A stretch of DNA of 38,800 nt from Sunxiuqinia sp. (GTDB lineage Bacteria > Bacteroidota > Bacteroidia > Bacteroidales > Prolixibacteraceae): positions 1 to 38,800 of the forward strand of contig JAGXIR010000195.1 in assembly GCA_024635605.1 (NCBI GenBank), written 5' to 3'. Positions within the stretch are counted from its first letter, which is position 1. Each line of letters starts with the position of its first letter. Positions 24,213 to 31,947 of the stretch are shown here, in pieces. The notes under the pieces are model-generated. The model saw only the letters and a list, made by a program, of their open reading frames with translations, searched no databases and was not told where the DNA came from. The position numbers were made by a program, and so were the translations under genes.

Positions 24213-24548
24213 TCAGAAGAAAAAGAATCGATTCTTCTCAATTTTTTCCCATTTTCCTGGAATCCATTTCCAGCCTTTTGGCTGCTTTTCCCAATGGCCG
24301 GGGCTCCATTGCTTATTTTCTTTTTCAGGGGCCCAGTGTGGACCCACCCAGACATACATTTTTGATTGCCGGTGCCAAATCCAGTGTCCCGGAATGAGCT
24401 GATAGTCGGAGCCGGGTTTTTCGGGAACCGGCAGCTTAACTTCGGGTGGGCTGGGTTTCTGCTCAACGGTTACTTGAGCTCGGACTGCTTCGGGATAAAG
24501 TAAAAAAGGAACAAGTCCAAAAAGTACGATCAGGATGGTTCGTTTCAT
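24213..24548 (-). CDS. YXWGXW-repeat exported protein
   Basis: I use ATG 24548 (111 residues), which gives a clean signal peptide MKRTILIVLFGLVPFLLY with a VRA-Q cleavage site; the frame can be extended upstream to 24602 without a signal. The mature protein has aromatic-Gly repeats: IPGHWIWH, VWVGPHWAPE, WSPGHWEK, WKWIPGKWEK, the pattern of YXWGXW proteins, thought to be periplasmic or outer-membrane associated; function unknown. It has its own promoter (24607-24614) and a strong terminator. The tail ends with FFFF. Confidence 0.85.
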   Translation of the reverse strand: MKRTILIVLFGLVPFLLYPEAVRAQVTVEQKPSPPEVKLPVPEKPGSDYQLIPGHWIWHRQSKMYVWVGPHWAPEKENKQWSPGHWEKQPKGWKWIPGKWEKIEKNRFFFF

Positions 24549-24606
24549 GGCTTCAAGGCTTTTAATTGTTTTCGGGGGTTTGAAATTCAAAAACAGTGCC
24601 AAGAAT

Positions 24607-24614
24607 CAAAATTA
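24607..24614 (-). promoter_or_regulatory. -7 promoter element (TAATTTTG) of the YXWGXW gene
   Basis: This exact TAnnTTTG on the minus strand, 59 bases before ATG 24548, supports the shorter start because the longer one would begin at the transcription start. Confidence 0.5.
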
Positions 24615-24630
24615 CAAATCGTCGGAATCG

Positions 24631-25014
24631 CTAAAATATTTTGGAATGAATTTCGTCCAGCTTGGCTTCGTCGAATTCTTTAAACCAGACGCGAAGTTGT
24701 GTTTTTGCCTTTTCCTGAAGTTCGGGCGTGATGTTACCGCTAATTTGTGAGAGGGCAAAGATCAGCACACCTAGATCATCGCTAAAGCCAACGATGGGCA
24801 GCAGGTCGGGAATGGCATCGGTTGGTAAAATAAAGTAGCCCAAAGCAGCGGCAATGGTCACTTTCGCTTTGAGAGAGACGGAGGGTTCCTTCATCAAATA
24901 AAAAAGCAACAAGGCCGAGTAGGCCACCTGAACACCAGCTGCTTTGCCAAACTTTTGCAGCTTTTGCCAGAACGACTGCTCATTAAAAAATTGCTTGTAA
25001 TCGTTCGAACTCAT
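24631..25014 (-). CDS. DUF1232 (YkvA-like) membrane protein
   Basis: The 127-residue protein has the DUF1232 core: a hydrophobic segment VAYSALLLFYLM, AKVTIAAALGYFILPTDAIPDLLPIVGFSDDLGVL, containing the conserved FILPTDAIPD and GFSDD motifs. The role of the family is unknown; members are small membrane proteins. Its start overlaps the dusB stop by four bases (ATGA), so it is translationally coupled to dusB. Confidence 0.88.
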   Translation of the reverse strand: MSSNDYKQFFNEQSFWQKLQKFGKAAGVQVAYSALLLFYLMKEPSVSLKAKVTIAAALGYFILPTDAIPDLLPIVGFSDDLGVLIFALSQISGNITPELQEKAKTQLRVWFKEFDEAKLDEIHSKIF

Positions 25015-26024
25015 TTTAAACTCACATTTGTATAATCAACCCGCAGGTGTCCATAGTGTTCAATAATTTCGTTGAGGGTCTGCTGCACATCGTCCAGCTC
25101 AATCGCCTGCAGTAATTTAATGCGGTGCAAACGAAAATCGGGCAGTCCCGGGAAGAATTTAGCAAAATGGCGTCGCATCATCAAAATGGCCGACCGTTCG
25201 TTTGCTTTCCAATCAATTGATTGTTGAAGTTGCTCGCGCAGGCGATGAACCACCTCGGAGACGGTTGGTGGAGGAAGGAGTTCGCCTGTTTTTAGGTAGT
25301 GCTTGATCTCCGTGAAGATCCAGGGGCGGCCAATGGACCCGCGTCCGATCATCAATCCATCGACCCCGCTTTGTTTCAGACAGGCCATGGCTTTTTCCGG
25401 TCCGTTGATATCGCCGTTTCCAATGATTGGAATCTTTATCCTGGGATTGTTCTTGACTTCAGCAATCCGGCTCCAATCAGCTTCGCCGGTGTATAACTGT
25501 TTGCGCGTGCGCCCATGAATAGCCAGCGCGGCTATGCCAACATCCTGCAAGCGCTCGGCTACTTCTTGAATAACCAGTGAATCTTCGTCCCATCCCAGGC
25601 GCGTTTTGGCTGTTACGGGCAGCGAAACGGCCTTGATAATCTCAGCCGTCATTTTTTGCATCTTCTCCAAATCCTGCAGCATGCCCGATCCTGCTCCCTT
25701 ATTGACGATCTTTTTCATGGGACAGCCATAGTTGATATCGATAAAATCAGGCTGAAATTCTTCGGCGGCCAGAGCTGCCCGCACCATCGAATCGATATTG
25801 GAGCCGTACACCTGGATGGCAATGGGCCGGTCGGCTTCAAACAGCTGCATTTTTTGCCGGGTTTTGTCCACCTCCCGAATCAGGGCTTCGGATGAAACAA
25901 ATTCGGTGTACATCACATCGGCGCCATGCTGCTTACAAATGTGGCGGAAGGGCTTGTAAGTGACATCTTCCATCGGCGACAAAAACAAGGGGGTTTCGCC
26001 CAATTCAATTGATCCAATCTTCAC
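25011..26024 (-). CDS. dusB: tRNA-dihydrouridine synthase, DusB type
   Basis: I choose GTG 26024 (VKIGSIELGE, 337 residues), where homologues begin and just after a consensus -7 box; the frame extends upstream to ATG 26084. The enzyme reduces uridines in tRNA using FMN and NADPH. Seen: LFLSPMEDVTYKPFR, GADVMYTEFVSSEALI, PIAIQVYGSN, the active-site Cys101 in DINYGCPMKKIVNKGAGS, AKTRLGWDED, AIHGRTRKQLYTGEADW and IIGNGDI. It is the first gene of an operon with DUF1232. Confidence 0.93.
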   Translation of the reverse strand: MKIGSIELGETPLFLSPMEDVTYKPFRHICKQHGADVMYTEFVSSEALIREVDKTRQKMQLFEADRPIAIQVYGSNIDSMVRAALAAEEFQPDFIDINYGCPMKKIVNKGAGSGMLQDLEKMQKMTAEIIKAVSLPVTAKTRLGWDEDSLVIQEVAERLQDVGIAALAIHGRTRKQLYTGEADWSRIAEVKNNPRIKIPIIGNGDINGPEKAMACLKQSGVDGLMIGRGSIGRPWIFTEIKHYLKTGELLPPPTVSEVVHRLREQLQQSIDWKANERSAILMMRRHFAKFFPGLPDFRLHRIKLLQAIELDDVQQTLNEIIEHYGHLRVDYTNVSLK

Positions 26025-26045
26025 GTTTCTAAAATTTTGGTGAGG

Positions 26046-26053
26046 CAAAGATA
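26046..26053 (-). promoter_or_regulatory. -7 promoter element (TATCTTTG) of dusB
   Basis: This exact TAnnTTTG on the minus strand lies 22 bases before GTG 26024 and inside the longer frame from ATG 26084, which is why the short start is preferred. Confidence 0.7.
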
Positions 26054-26095
26054 TAAAAACCTTGTGGATGGTTTTCATCCCCATGATATTCAGCG

Positions 26096-26410
26096 TTATC
26101 CCTCGAACATAGAATCACCACGCCATTTACTTACGACTTCAGGATGAATAACACTCAGTCCGCTGATCAAGGTAAAGTCGGGTGCCAGCGGAATGTAATC
26201 TTCCTGTTCGGCTTCTTCGGTGGCGCGGGCCAGGGTGTAGTTGGCATCCAAATCCCAGAACAGCCACGAAAGAGGCTGGTAGCGTAAAAGGTAAAATTCG
26301 AATACAGTTCAAAATCATAGCTCGAAAAATAGTGAGGCAAAAATGTTTCATCATTTTGATTCAAGAAGATCGGGGTTTAACGCCGTCCTGCTGATAAGCT
26401 GTTTCAGTCC
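26096..26410 (-). pseudogene. Frameshifted remnant of a TonB-dependent receptor C-terminal region
   Basis: The minus strand reads, in one frame, NDETFLPHYFSSYDFELYSN and FTFYAT, and then, after a shift near 26270, in another frame LFWDLDANYTLARATEEAEQ followed by EDYIPLAPDFTLISGLSVIH and a stop at 26098. The pieces together look like the late beta-strands of a TonB-dependent receptor barrel (the AxxEExxxEDYIPLAP-type segment is characteristic). No intact start, plug or C-terminal strand remains. It is neither in frame with nor similar in position to the intact receptor at 27444-29795. I take it as decayed remains of a second receptor gene; the exact borders are approximate. Confidence 0.65.
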
Positions 26411-26428
26411 TAAATCAATAGTTTGTGC

Positions 26429-27352
26429 TTACTTTTTAAACGAAAAGGTGGTGGTTCCGATGTTGTTGCCGTCGGCAAAAATATCGACCGTGTATTCTCC
26501 TGCGACGAGGGGCGGCTCGCCGGCATTGTCCCAGAAAATATTCACCGGCAAATCGTTGCCTTCGTAGGTCACTTCGCGCATGGCCGAGTAGGGTATGCGC
26601 AGGTCTTCGAAGCGAAACAGGTCATTACTCGACTTGAGCAGTAAAATCTGGTCGGGTCGCTGAATACGGACATAAATATTTTTAGCCCCACGCTGGGCCG
26701 TTATGTTTTTTGCGAGGGTGAAGTTGACTTGTATTTTCTCGGCTTTGTCACTGTTGCTGACATCATTTCCACGGGAATTAATTCCAAAAGCAGTCAGCCC
26801 CTGAGCTTCCAGTGTAGCCGCTTTCTCCACCCGCTGCGACAAGCGCTCCTTGTCTTTTTCCAGTTGCACCTTTTGGGTTTCAATCTGGGCATATTCCTGT
26901 TTTACCTGGGCATTTTCCTCCATCAGTTCCTGGTTCCGGCGATTCAGCGAATCGACCTGCACAATGTAATTCCGCATAATGCTCCGTAGCGAGCCCACCT
27001 CTTCGCGGTACTGCTCAATTTGCGCGTAGCTGGCTTTCTTAACTTGCCCAATTTCCAGCATCAGGTCTTTCACCTTGGTTTGGGCAATAAACAGCTGCGA
27101 ATTAACCGTGTCGTTATCTGTTTTCAGGCTGTCGTAACTTTGGACGATCTCGTTCAACTCAACCTGAATGGAGTCTTTCTCGGAATTCAACGATTGCATA
27201 ATTTGCTTGTGCTCGCCGCGCTGCATAAAAAACAGCACCACGACAACAATTAAAATGACCGCCAGAAAAATCACAATCAAGTTATTGCGCCTCTCCTTGT
27301 CGGTATCTCCCAGTGAAAATTTTTTCTTTGTATTCATTTCCGAATCACCCAT
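26429..27352 (-). CDS. Single-pass membrane protein with long coiled coil (Bacteroidota hypothetical)
   Basis: The 307-residue protein has a charged cytoplasmic N terminus, one transmembrane helix (about residues 24-43, NLIVIFLAVILIVVVVLFFM), a periplasmic coiled coil (about 50-185, with heptad-like SLNSEKDSIQVELNEIVQSYDSL, given in part) and a C-terminal beta domain of about 100 residues that reads like a small Ig-type fold (NIYVRIQRPDQILLL, GEYTVDIFADGNNIG). ATG 27337 is an alternative start. Function unknown; the shape suits an envelope spacer or scaffold. A -7 element is embedded in the hairpin just upstream. Confidence 0.82.
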   Translation of the reverse strand: MGDSEMNTKKKFSLGDTDKERRNNLIVIFLAVILIVVVVLFFMQRGEHKQIMQSLNSEKDSIQVELNEIVQSYDSLKTDNDTVNSQLFIAQTKVKDLMLEIGQVKKASYAQIEQYREEVGSLRSIMRNYIVQVDSLNRRNQELMEENAQVKQEYAQIETQKVQLEKDKERLSQRVEKAATLEAQGLTAFGINSRGNDVSNSDKAEKIQVNFTLAKNITAQRGAKNIYVRIQRPDQILLLKSSNDLFRFEDLRIPYSAMREVTYEGNDLPVNIFWDNAGEPPLVAGEYTVDIFADGNNIGTTTFSFKK

Positions 27353-27380
27353 ACTTCCAGATTTATAGCTCTATAAACAA

Positions 27381-27411
27381 CGCCCACAAAATTAGTATTA
27401 TTTTGTGGGCG
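27381..27411 (-). terminator. Hairpin after the TonB receptor, overlapping the next promoter
   Basis: CGCCCACAAAAT (27381-27392) pairs perfectly with ATTTTGTGGGCG (27400-27411) around a 7-base loop. It lies 33 bases after the stop of the minus-strand TonB receptor gene. On the minus strand the following T run is weak (TTGTTTAT). The 3' arm on the minus strand contains the TAATTTTG element of the next gene. Confidence 0.6.
27387..27394 (-). promoter_or_regulatory. -7 promoter element (TAATTTTG) inside the hairpin
   Basis: This exact TAnnTTTG on the minus strand lies 35 bases before the ATG of the coiled-coil protein gene, entirely within the terminator hairpin. Confidence 0.5.
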
Positions 27412-27443
27412 GTCAAATATTGAAAGGCGATGAAGCGTATGGT

Positions 27444-29795
27444 TTAAAAGATATTCCCCAGTTTGATTCCAAAATAGATGGTGCGCGGCGAAAGTGGCCC
27501 GTAAATGTAGCCAGGGTCGCGATCAATGCCATAGTCAAAATCATCCTGATAGGCATCGAACAGGTTTTTTACTCCAGCGTACAGTTGCAGCGACAAATCA
27601 CCAGACAGCTCGAACTCCTGGTTTACTTTCAGCCCCAGATCGAAAAACGGATCCACCTCGTTTAACTGCCCTTCTTCCGGATTGGACAGGGTATTTCCGA
27701 AGTACGGAACCAGCATTTTGCCGGTGTAGTTTCCGGTAACCGAAGCCTTAAAGGATGCCGTGGGCGAATAGCTTAGCGCCAGGTAACCATAGCTGTTTGG
27801 CGTACGGAAAAAACGGCGCTCGTGAAACTCCTGTGGCGTTTCAAACTTACTTTGTTGAACGGTAAAGCCCGATTGCAGCATCCAGCGGATTCCCGGCGAA
27901 GCGTTAAACTCCAGGTTTACTCCCTGCACTTTAGCACCATCTTCAGCATTGGTGCGGGTATAAATCACCTGCCCGTTTTCGTCGGCGGTTCCGTATTGGT
28001 TGGTGAATGGATTTTCAAGGGCGGTGTAAAAGCCTTCGGCCAGCAGTTGGGTTTGCCAACGCCCAAAAGTCTGCGAAATATCGATCGAGAAGGTGGCGCT
28101 GTGGGAGTTCTCCTGCTCCAGGTCCGGGTCATTTTCATGAATGACCTGGCGTGCTCCGGAAGTTTCAATGTGCAAATCCTCGTCGAAAATCTGCGGCGCA
28201 CGGTAGCCTTTGGCAAAGCTGGAACGCAGCTGAACCCTCTCCGTCAGGTTAAAAAGCGCACTGGCTCGCGGACTGAACACATTGCCGGAAATATCGCCAT
28301 TCGAATCGGCCTGGTCAGTAATGGCATAATGCTCCATCCGGAAGCCAAACGACAAACGCCACTTTTCAGTTACCCACTCGTTTTGCGCAAAAAAGCCAAA
28401 CGTTTTTACCGACTGATCGGTAATGGTGGTGGTGCCAACATGCTCCATTGTTTCTATGTCGAGGTACCCCAGCTTTTGATCAGTCAAATCATCACTGGAC
28501 ATTTCAAGGCCCATCACCAGTTCAGACGGTGAAAACAAAAACTGATCGATATCGCGATGGTACTGCGAACCCAGCGAATAAGCCAGATCTTTGGTATGGC
28601 CATAGGCGGACAGATCCTGCTCTGCGCCATAGTACGATCCGCGGTCGACATGCTGCATGGCCGCGAAAAAACTGAGTTTATCGTGGTCGCGCATGAACTG
28701 GTCAAACGTCAGGTTCACCGAGTTGATTTCGTGATCCACAGCTTCCGAAATATCGGCTTCGTGGTTTGGCACATCAAAATCGCTACCTCCCCGGCGCGAT
28801 TCATTGATAAAAAAGTAATCGAGGTTTACTTTTGAGCGGAGCCCCATCCGTTTGAAAAAGCTGGCGCCAAAGGTCCCATTTTCGATCGTTGACATTTCTG
28901 AAAAACCATCGCCATTGGCATCATACGGATCGCGCTGGCGTTTGAAGCCATAAAAGCTCATGCCCGAGCGGTAATCTTCGCTCACAATGGAGCCATTCAT
29001 GCTTAAATTGAAATCGGTATCGCCATTGTTGCCAATGACTGAAATGGAACTGTTGATGCTGTAAATATCCTGAACCGGTTCCTTGGTAATCAGATTGATG
29101 GTGCCGGCAATGGCGTTGCTGCCAAACAAAGCCGAACCACCGCCACGAACCACTTCGACCCGGTCGATCATGTTGGCCGGAATCAGCTCCAGCCCATACA
29201 CGCCCGCCAAGCCACTAAACACCGGGCGGCTGTTGATCAGGATTTGTGAATAGGGCCCTTCCAGTCCGTTCATGCGCACTTGGGTGAAGCCACAGTTTTG
29301 GCAGTTGTTCTCCATGCGCAGGCCGGGCGTAAAACTCAAGCCTTCGCTCAACGTAACACTTTGGGTACTTTCAAACAATTTCGGGCTGATGGTGCTGACA
29401 ATGGTGGAAGCTTCGCGGCGCGATTTTTCGCTGCGGTCGGCGGAAACAACGACCTGCTCCAAGCCAATGTCGTCAGTCTCCAGCTCAGCCAGTAAGGTGA
29501 CGGCTTCGCCAATCTTAAAACTCAGCTCATACGATCGGGACTGAAAACCAACAGCTGAAACCACCACCTGCTGCTTGCCTTCGGGAATACCGACGAGCTT
29601 ATAATGGCCGGTTACATCAGCAGCCGTTCCCATCGTGGTTCCTTTCACCATGACGGTTGCAAATGGAATGTGCTCAGCCCCGGAACGGACATCACCAAAA
29701 AGCATGGTGTCTTCTAACTTTTCATTTGTAATATCTTTGGCGTGAGCCAGAAAACAGGTCAGTGACAGGAGTGCCACAAAATAAAACTTCTTCAT
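27444..29795 (-). CDS. TonB-dependent receptor with CarboxypepD_reg domain
   Basis: The 783-residue outer-membrane receptor has a signal peptide (MKKFYFVALLSLTCFLAHA), a carboxypeptidase-regulatory-like domain (about residues 33-115), a plug (about 115-240) and a beta-barrel ending in the aromatic residue F783. The plug holds an unusual Cys pair, Cys165 and Cys168 (NNCQNCGF), next to VRMNGLEGPYSQILIN and EVVRGGGSALFGSNAIAGTIN. Such Cys-containing plugs occur in many Bacteroidota receptors of unknown ligand, often metal-linked. The gene upstream encodes a His-rich small protein, pointing to metal uptake. No SusD partner, so this is not a classical glycan locus. Confidence 0.92.
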   Translation of the reverse strand: MKKFYFVALLSLTCFLAHAKDITNEKLEDTMLFGDVRSGAEHIPFATVMVKGTTMGTAADVTGHYKLVGIPEGKQQVVVSAVGFQSRSYELSFKIGEAVTLLAELETDDIGLEQVVVSADRSEKSRREASTIVSTISPKLFESTQSVTLSEGLSFTPGLRMENNCQNCGFTQVRMNGLEGPYSQILINSRPVFSGLAGVYGLELIPANMIDRVEVVRGGGSALFGSNAIAGTINLITKEPVQDIYSINSSISVIGNNGDTDFNLSMNGSIVSEDYRSGMSFYGFKRQRDPYDANGDGFSEMSTIENGTFGASFFKRMGLRSKVNLDYFFINESRRGGSDFDVPNHEADISEAVDHEINSVNLTFDQFMRDHDKLSFFAAMQHVDRGSYYGAEQDLSAYGHTKDLAYSLGSQYHRDIDQFLFSPSELVMGLEMSSDDLTDQKLGYLDIETMEHVGTTTITDQSVKTFGFFAQNEWVTEKWRLSFGFRMEHYAITDQADSNGDISGNVFSPRASALFNLTERVQLRSSFAKGYRAPQIFDEDLHIETSGARQVIHENDPDLEQENSHSATFSIDISQTFGRWQTQLLAEGFYTALENPFTNQYGTADENGQVIYTRTNAEDGAKVQGVNLEFNASPGIRWMLQSGFTVQQSKFETPQEFHERRFFRTPNSYGYLALSYSPTASFKASVTGNYTGKMLVPYFGNTLSNPEEGQLNEVDPFFDLGLKVNQEFELSGDLSLQLYAGVKNLFDAYQDDFDYGIDRDPGYIYGPLSPRTIYFGIKLGNIF

Positions 29796-29886
29796 AACGA
29801 GTTGATGTGGTTTTTTTCCGTTCCTTTCATTCCAACTGGAATTGAAGAACGATTAAGTGATTATTCGGGTTGAATTCTTTAGGGGT

Positions 29887-29894
29887 CAAAATTA
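29887..29894 (-). promoter_or_regulatory. -7 promoter element (TAATTTTG) of the TonB receptor gene
   Basis: This exact TAnnTTTG on the minus strand lies about 92 bases before the receptor ATG in the 195-base gap after the His-rich gene, so the receptor can be transcribed independently. Confidence 0.5.
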
Positions 29895-29990
29895 TCTTCA
29901 GAAAACCGATCCGGCAATCCCCATTAATTGGTATTTCGGGAGCCTAAAAATCAACTTATTGACATAAAACAAGACAATTCCCCTGAAAAG

Positions 29991-30347
29991 TTATGAGTTG
30001 GGAGGACCACGGAGACCATTCGGTTTGGTGCTTTGGAGCGAATAGTTGAGGACGATGAGCTGCTCTATAATTTCGGCTGCCGGAACCTCAGCAACGAGTC
30101 GCTGCACCGGCTCCACCGTATCAAAATAATCCAGAAAAAACGCCTGGTAATAGCAGGTTTCTGAATCGGAATGCGAATGATGGTTCTGGCTGTCTGCCTC
30201 ACGGTCAAAGGGGTGTGCATGCTTTACCACCATTCCGTTTGACAGCACATGCAGGTGCATATTGCTCATGGAGTTGCCCAGGAGAACCAGGTAAACCGGC
30301 AAAACCAAAAGAATAAATAGTTTTATATATTTGCGCAAGTGCATCAT
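29991..30347 (-). CDS. Small His-rich exported protein upstream of the TonB receptor
   Basis: The 118-residue protein has an N-terminal hydrophobic segment (about residues 8-26, IKLFILLVLPVYLVLLG) acting as signal or anchor, then a His-rich region: HLHVLSNGMVVKHAHPF (His31, His33, His43, His45) and SQNHHSHSD (His56, 57, 59), likely to bind a transition metal. The H-L-H-x-L-S-N-G-x-x-x-x-H-x-H-P pattern recurs in small proteins beside TonB receptors of Bacteroidota. I infer periplasmic metal binding coupled to the receptor; the metal is unknown. The -7 element ends only eight bases before the first ATG, so the leader is short. Confidence 0.8.
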   Translation of the reverse strand: MMHLRKYIKLFILLVLPVYLVLLGNSMSNMHLHVLSNGMVVKHAHPFDREADSQNHHSHSDSETCYYQAFFLDYFDTVEPVQRLVAEVPAAEIIEQLIVLNYSLQSTKPNGLRGPPNS

Positions 30348-30355
30348 TCAGGGCC

Positions 30356-30363
30356 CAAATATA
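30356..30363 (-). promoter_or_regulatory. -7 promoter element (TATATTTG) of the His-rich gene
   Basis: This exact TAnnTTTG on the minus strand ends eight bases before the ATG at 30347, predicting an almost leaderless mRNA. Confidence 0.55.
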
Positions 30364-30422
30364 AAAACAGTTTTCTATTTGGAATTATTCTTAATAAGGA
30401 GAACTCAAAATTTAACATACCG

Positions 30423-30818
30423 TTGGCAAAGAAAAAGGTCGATATCATCCTACACAGTTATGGTCAATATACACCATGGAATCGTGCGAGTCGTGAACTT
30501 CCAAAAATTTTGGAAATCACCCATGTCATTCAGGCCGAAATTGGAACCGAGTTTGGCTACTTGCTGAAAATAAGAAAAGGGAAAGGCAAAAAGTTGGAAT
30601 TTCGAATCATTCATCCGCCTTTTAAAGACGAGCAGGGAAACATCGCGCCAGACTTTACCGGCGAATATTACGTCAACAGCAACGACTACAGCTTCTTTTT
30701 AGGCGACTGCGTTTGGGAACCGCTTGAAGACAAGTTGGGACCATGGCGTTTAATCACCTACCTTGACGGGCAGGTGATTGCTGATAAAACCTTACAATTA
30801 ATTGTGAAAGAAGACTAG
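30423..30818 (+). CDS. DUF3859 family protein
   Basis: The frame runs from ATG 30339, but that start would overlap the divergent His-rich gene and adds a non-conserved leader; family members begin where the TTG at 30423 (LAKKKVDIIL) stands, so I use it (131 residues). The protein follows the DUF3859 plan: SYGQYTPWNRASRELPKILE, AEIGTEFGYLLKIRKGKGKK, IIHPPFKDEQG, FFLGDCVWEPLEDKLGPW and LITYLDGQVIADKTL. The function is unknown; it is probably a small beta-sandwich. It converges with the 97-residue gene, and the stop codons overlap in a shared CTAG. Confidence 0.82.
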   Translation: MAKKKVDIILHSYGQYTPWNRASRELPKILEITHVIQAEIGTEFGYLLKIRKGKGKKLEFRIIHPPFKDEQGNIAPDFTGEYYVNSNDYSFFLGDCVWEPLEDKLGPWRLITYLDGQVIADKTLQLIVKED

Positions 30819-31108
30819 TTCTGTTTTTCAACCAACTGTGCGAGTTCGGCATAAGCTTCATCGCACACCACCAGCAAATCTTCGCCAATTTTCCGATAGT
30901 GCTTTTTTACAAGCTTAGGGTTGTCTTTTCCATCGGGATGGTTGATGCGTCTCCGCAAATCGGCATGCTTGCTCATAATATTCTGAACAATCTTATAGGC
31001 TGCTTCCTTGTCAGCATTTTCAAAATAATTGGCGTACTGAAAACAGTCAACCACAACCATTGAAACCAGGTAATCAATGTCTTTCTTAAGATCCCGAATG
31101 CTTGCCAT
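30815..31108 (-). CDS. Small helical hypothetical protein (97 aa)
   Basis: This is a 97-residue, all-helical, cytoplasmic-looking protein without signal peptide: DIDYLVSMVVVDCFQYANYF, then AAYKIVQNIMSKHADLRRRI and HYRKIGEDLLVVCDEAYAEL. I know no functional family; similar short proteins occur in Bacteroidota next to DUF3108 genes. It starts two bases after the DUF3108 stop, so it is the last gene of that operon, and its stop overlaps the stop of the convergent DUF3859 gene. Confidence 0.78.
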   Translation of the reverse strand: MASIRDLKKDIDYLVSMVVVDCFQYANYFENADKEAAYKIVQNIMSKHADLRRRINHPDGKDNPKLVKKHYRKIGEDLLVVCDEAYAELAQLVEKQN

Positions 31109-31110
31109 AG

Positions 31111-31947
31111 TTAGTTAATTTCTGAAGTTAATGGATATTTGATGTGTTCTAAGTCGGTTAAAATAGCGCTGACTGATCCGACCAGTATTTTCGTTTCCAC
31201 TTTCACCGGAATACGATTTTTGTCGGCGGTAAACCATACATTCATGTACTCGCCATCAGGAAAAAAATCGCCACCCAACAAAGTAATCAACACGTGGTAG
31301 CATCGAAACTTACGACCGTTGCGAGTCTTAATTTCTTCCTGCCCCAGATAACGAAAGTACAAATCTTCTGTCTTGTTATCAACCAACATGCGAAAATTAA
31401 CTTTCTCCCCTTTTTTCAGGCGGTCAAAGTCGTAAGCACGAAACGCATAAACAGTACTCAGCATATCTGAAGTAGTGGATTTCCACTCCAGGGTATCGCG
31501 AAAAACATCGGTCTTCTCGCGCTTAATATGAGAATAAATCTTCCTTTGGGCCAAATCAAAATCATATTCATGCATGGTCGAGCTTTTAGCATGATTCACT
31601 TTCCGAATAAAATAGTTGGGTTTAAACCCCTCATAAATCACACGACTTACGAACGTGTCGCGCACCGAATAAAACAAGTCGTATGCCTTAAAACTCTTGC
31701 CTGTTGCTGTAAAGTGCCATGTCTTCTGCGAGGCGTGTCGCATGGTGTCGGCTGCAAAGATCACTTCACCTGAGTTGACCCATATAAAATGCCAGTTGTA
31801 ATAAGCTCCATAGGTAAGTTTTTCGCCGGAAGAGAACGCCTGACTGGCTATTTTCTGCGCATTTGTGCCCGATGGATACAGAAAAACGGCCAAAAAGAAG
31901 AGTAGGCTAAAAATTACGGGAACCCGCCCGTTGCGATTGGGTATCAT
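31111..31947 (-). CDS. DUF3108 exported protein
   Basis: Starting at ATG 31947 (278 residues; in-frame ATGs at 31965 and 31989 are alternatives), the product has a signal peptide (VPVIFSLLFFLAVFLYPSGT, cleavage after TNA) and the DUF3108 body: FSSGEKLTYGAYYNWHFIWV, GEVIFAAD, FTATGKSFKAYDLFYSVRD and VWFTADKNRIPVKVE. DUF3108 proteins are periplasmic, lipocalin-like in appearance and of unknown role. The gene start overlaps the end of the upstream Ig-like lipoprotein gene by at least 41 bases, so the two are tightly coupled. Confidence 0.87.
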   Translation of the reverse strand: MIPNRNGRVPVIFSLLFFLAVFLYPSGTNAQKIASQAFSSGEKLTYGAYYNWHFIWVNSGEVIFAADTMRHASQKTWHFTATGKSFKAYDLFYSVRDTFVSRVIYEGFKPNYFIRKVNHAKSSTMHEYDFDLAQRKIYSHIKREKTDVFRDTLEWKSTTSDMLSTVYAFRAYDFDRLKKGEKVNFRMLVDNKTEDLYFRYLGQEEIKTRNGRKFRCYHVLITLLGGDFFPDGEYMNVWFTADKNRIPVKVETKILVGSVSAILTDLEHIKYPLTSEIN

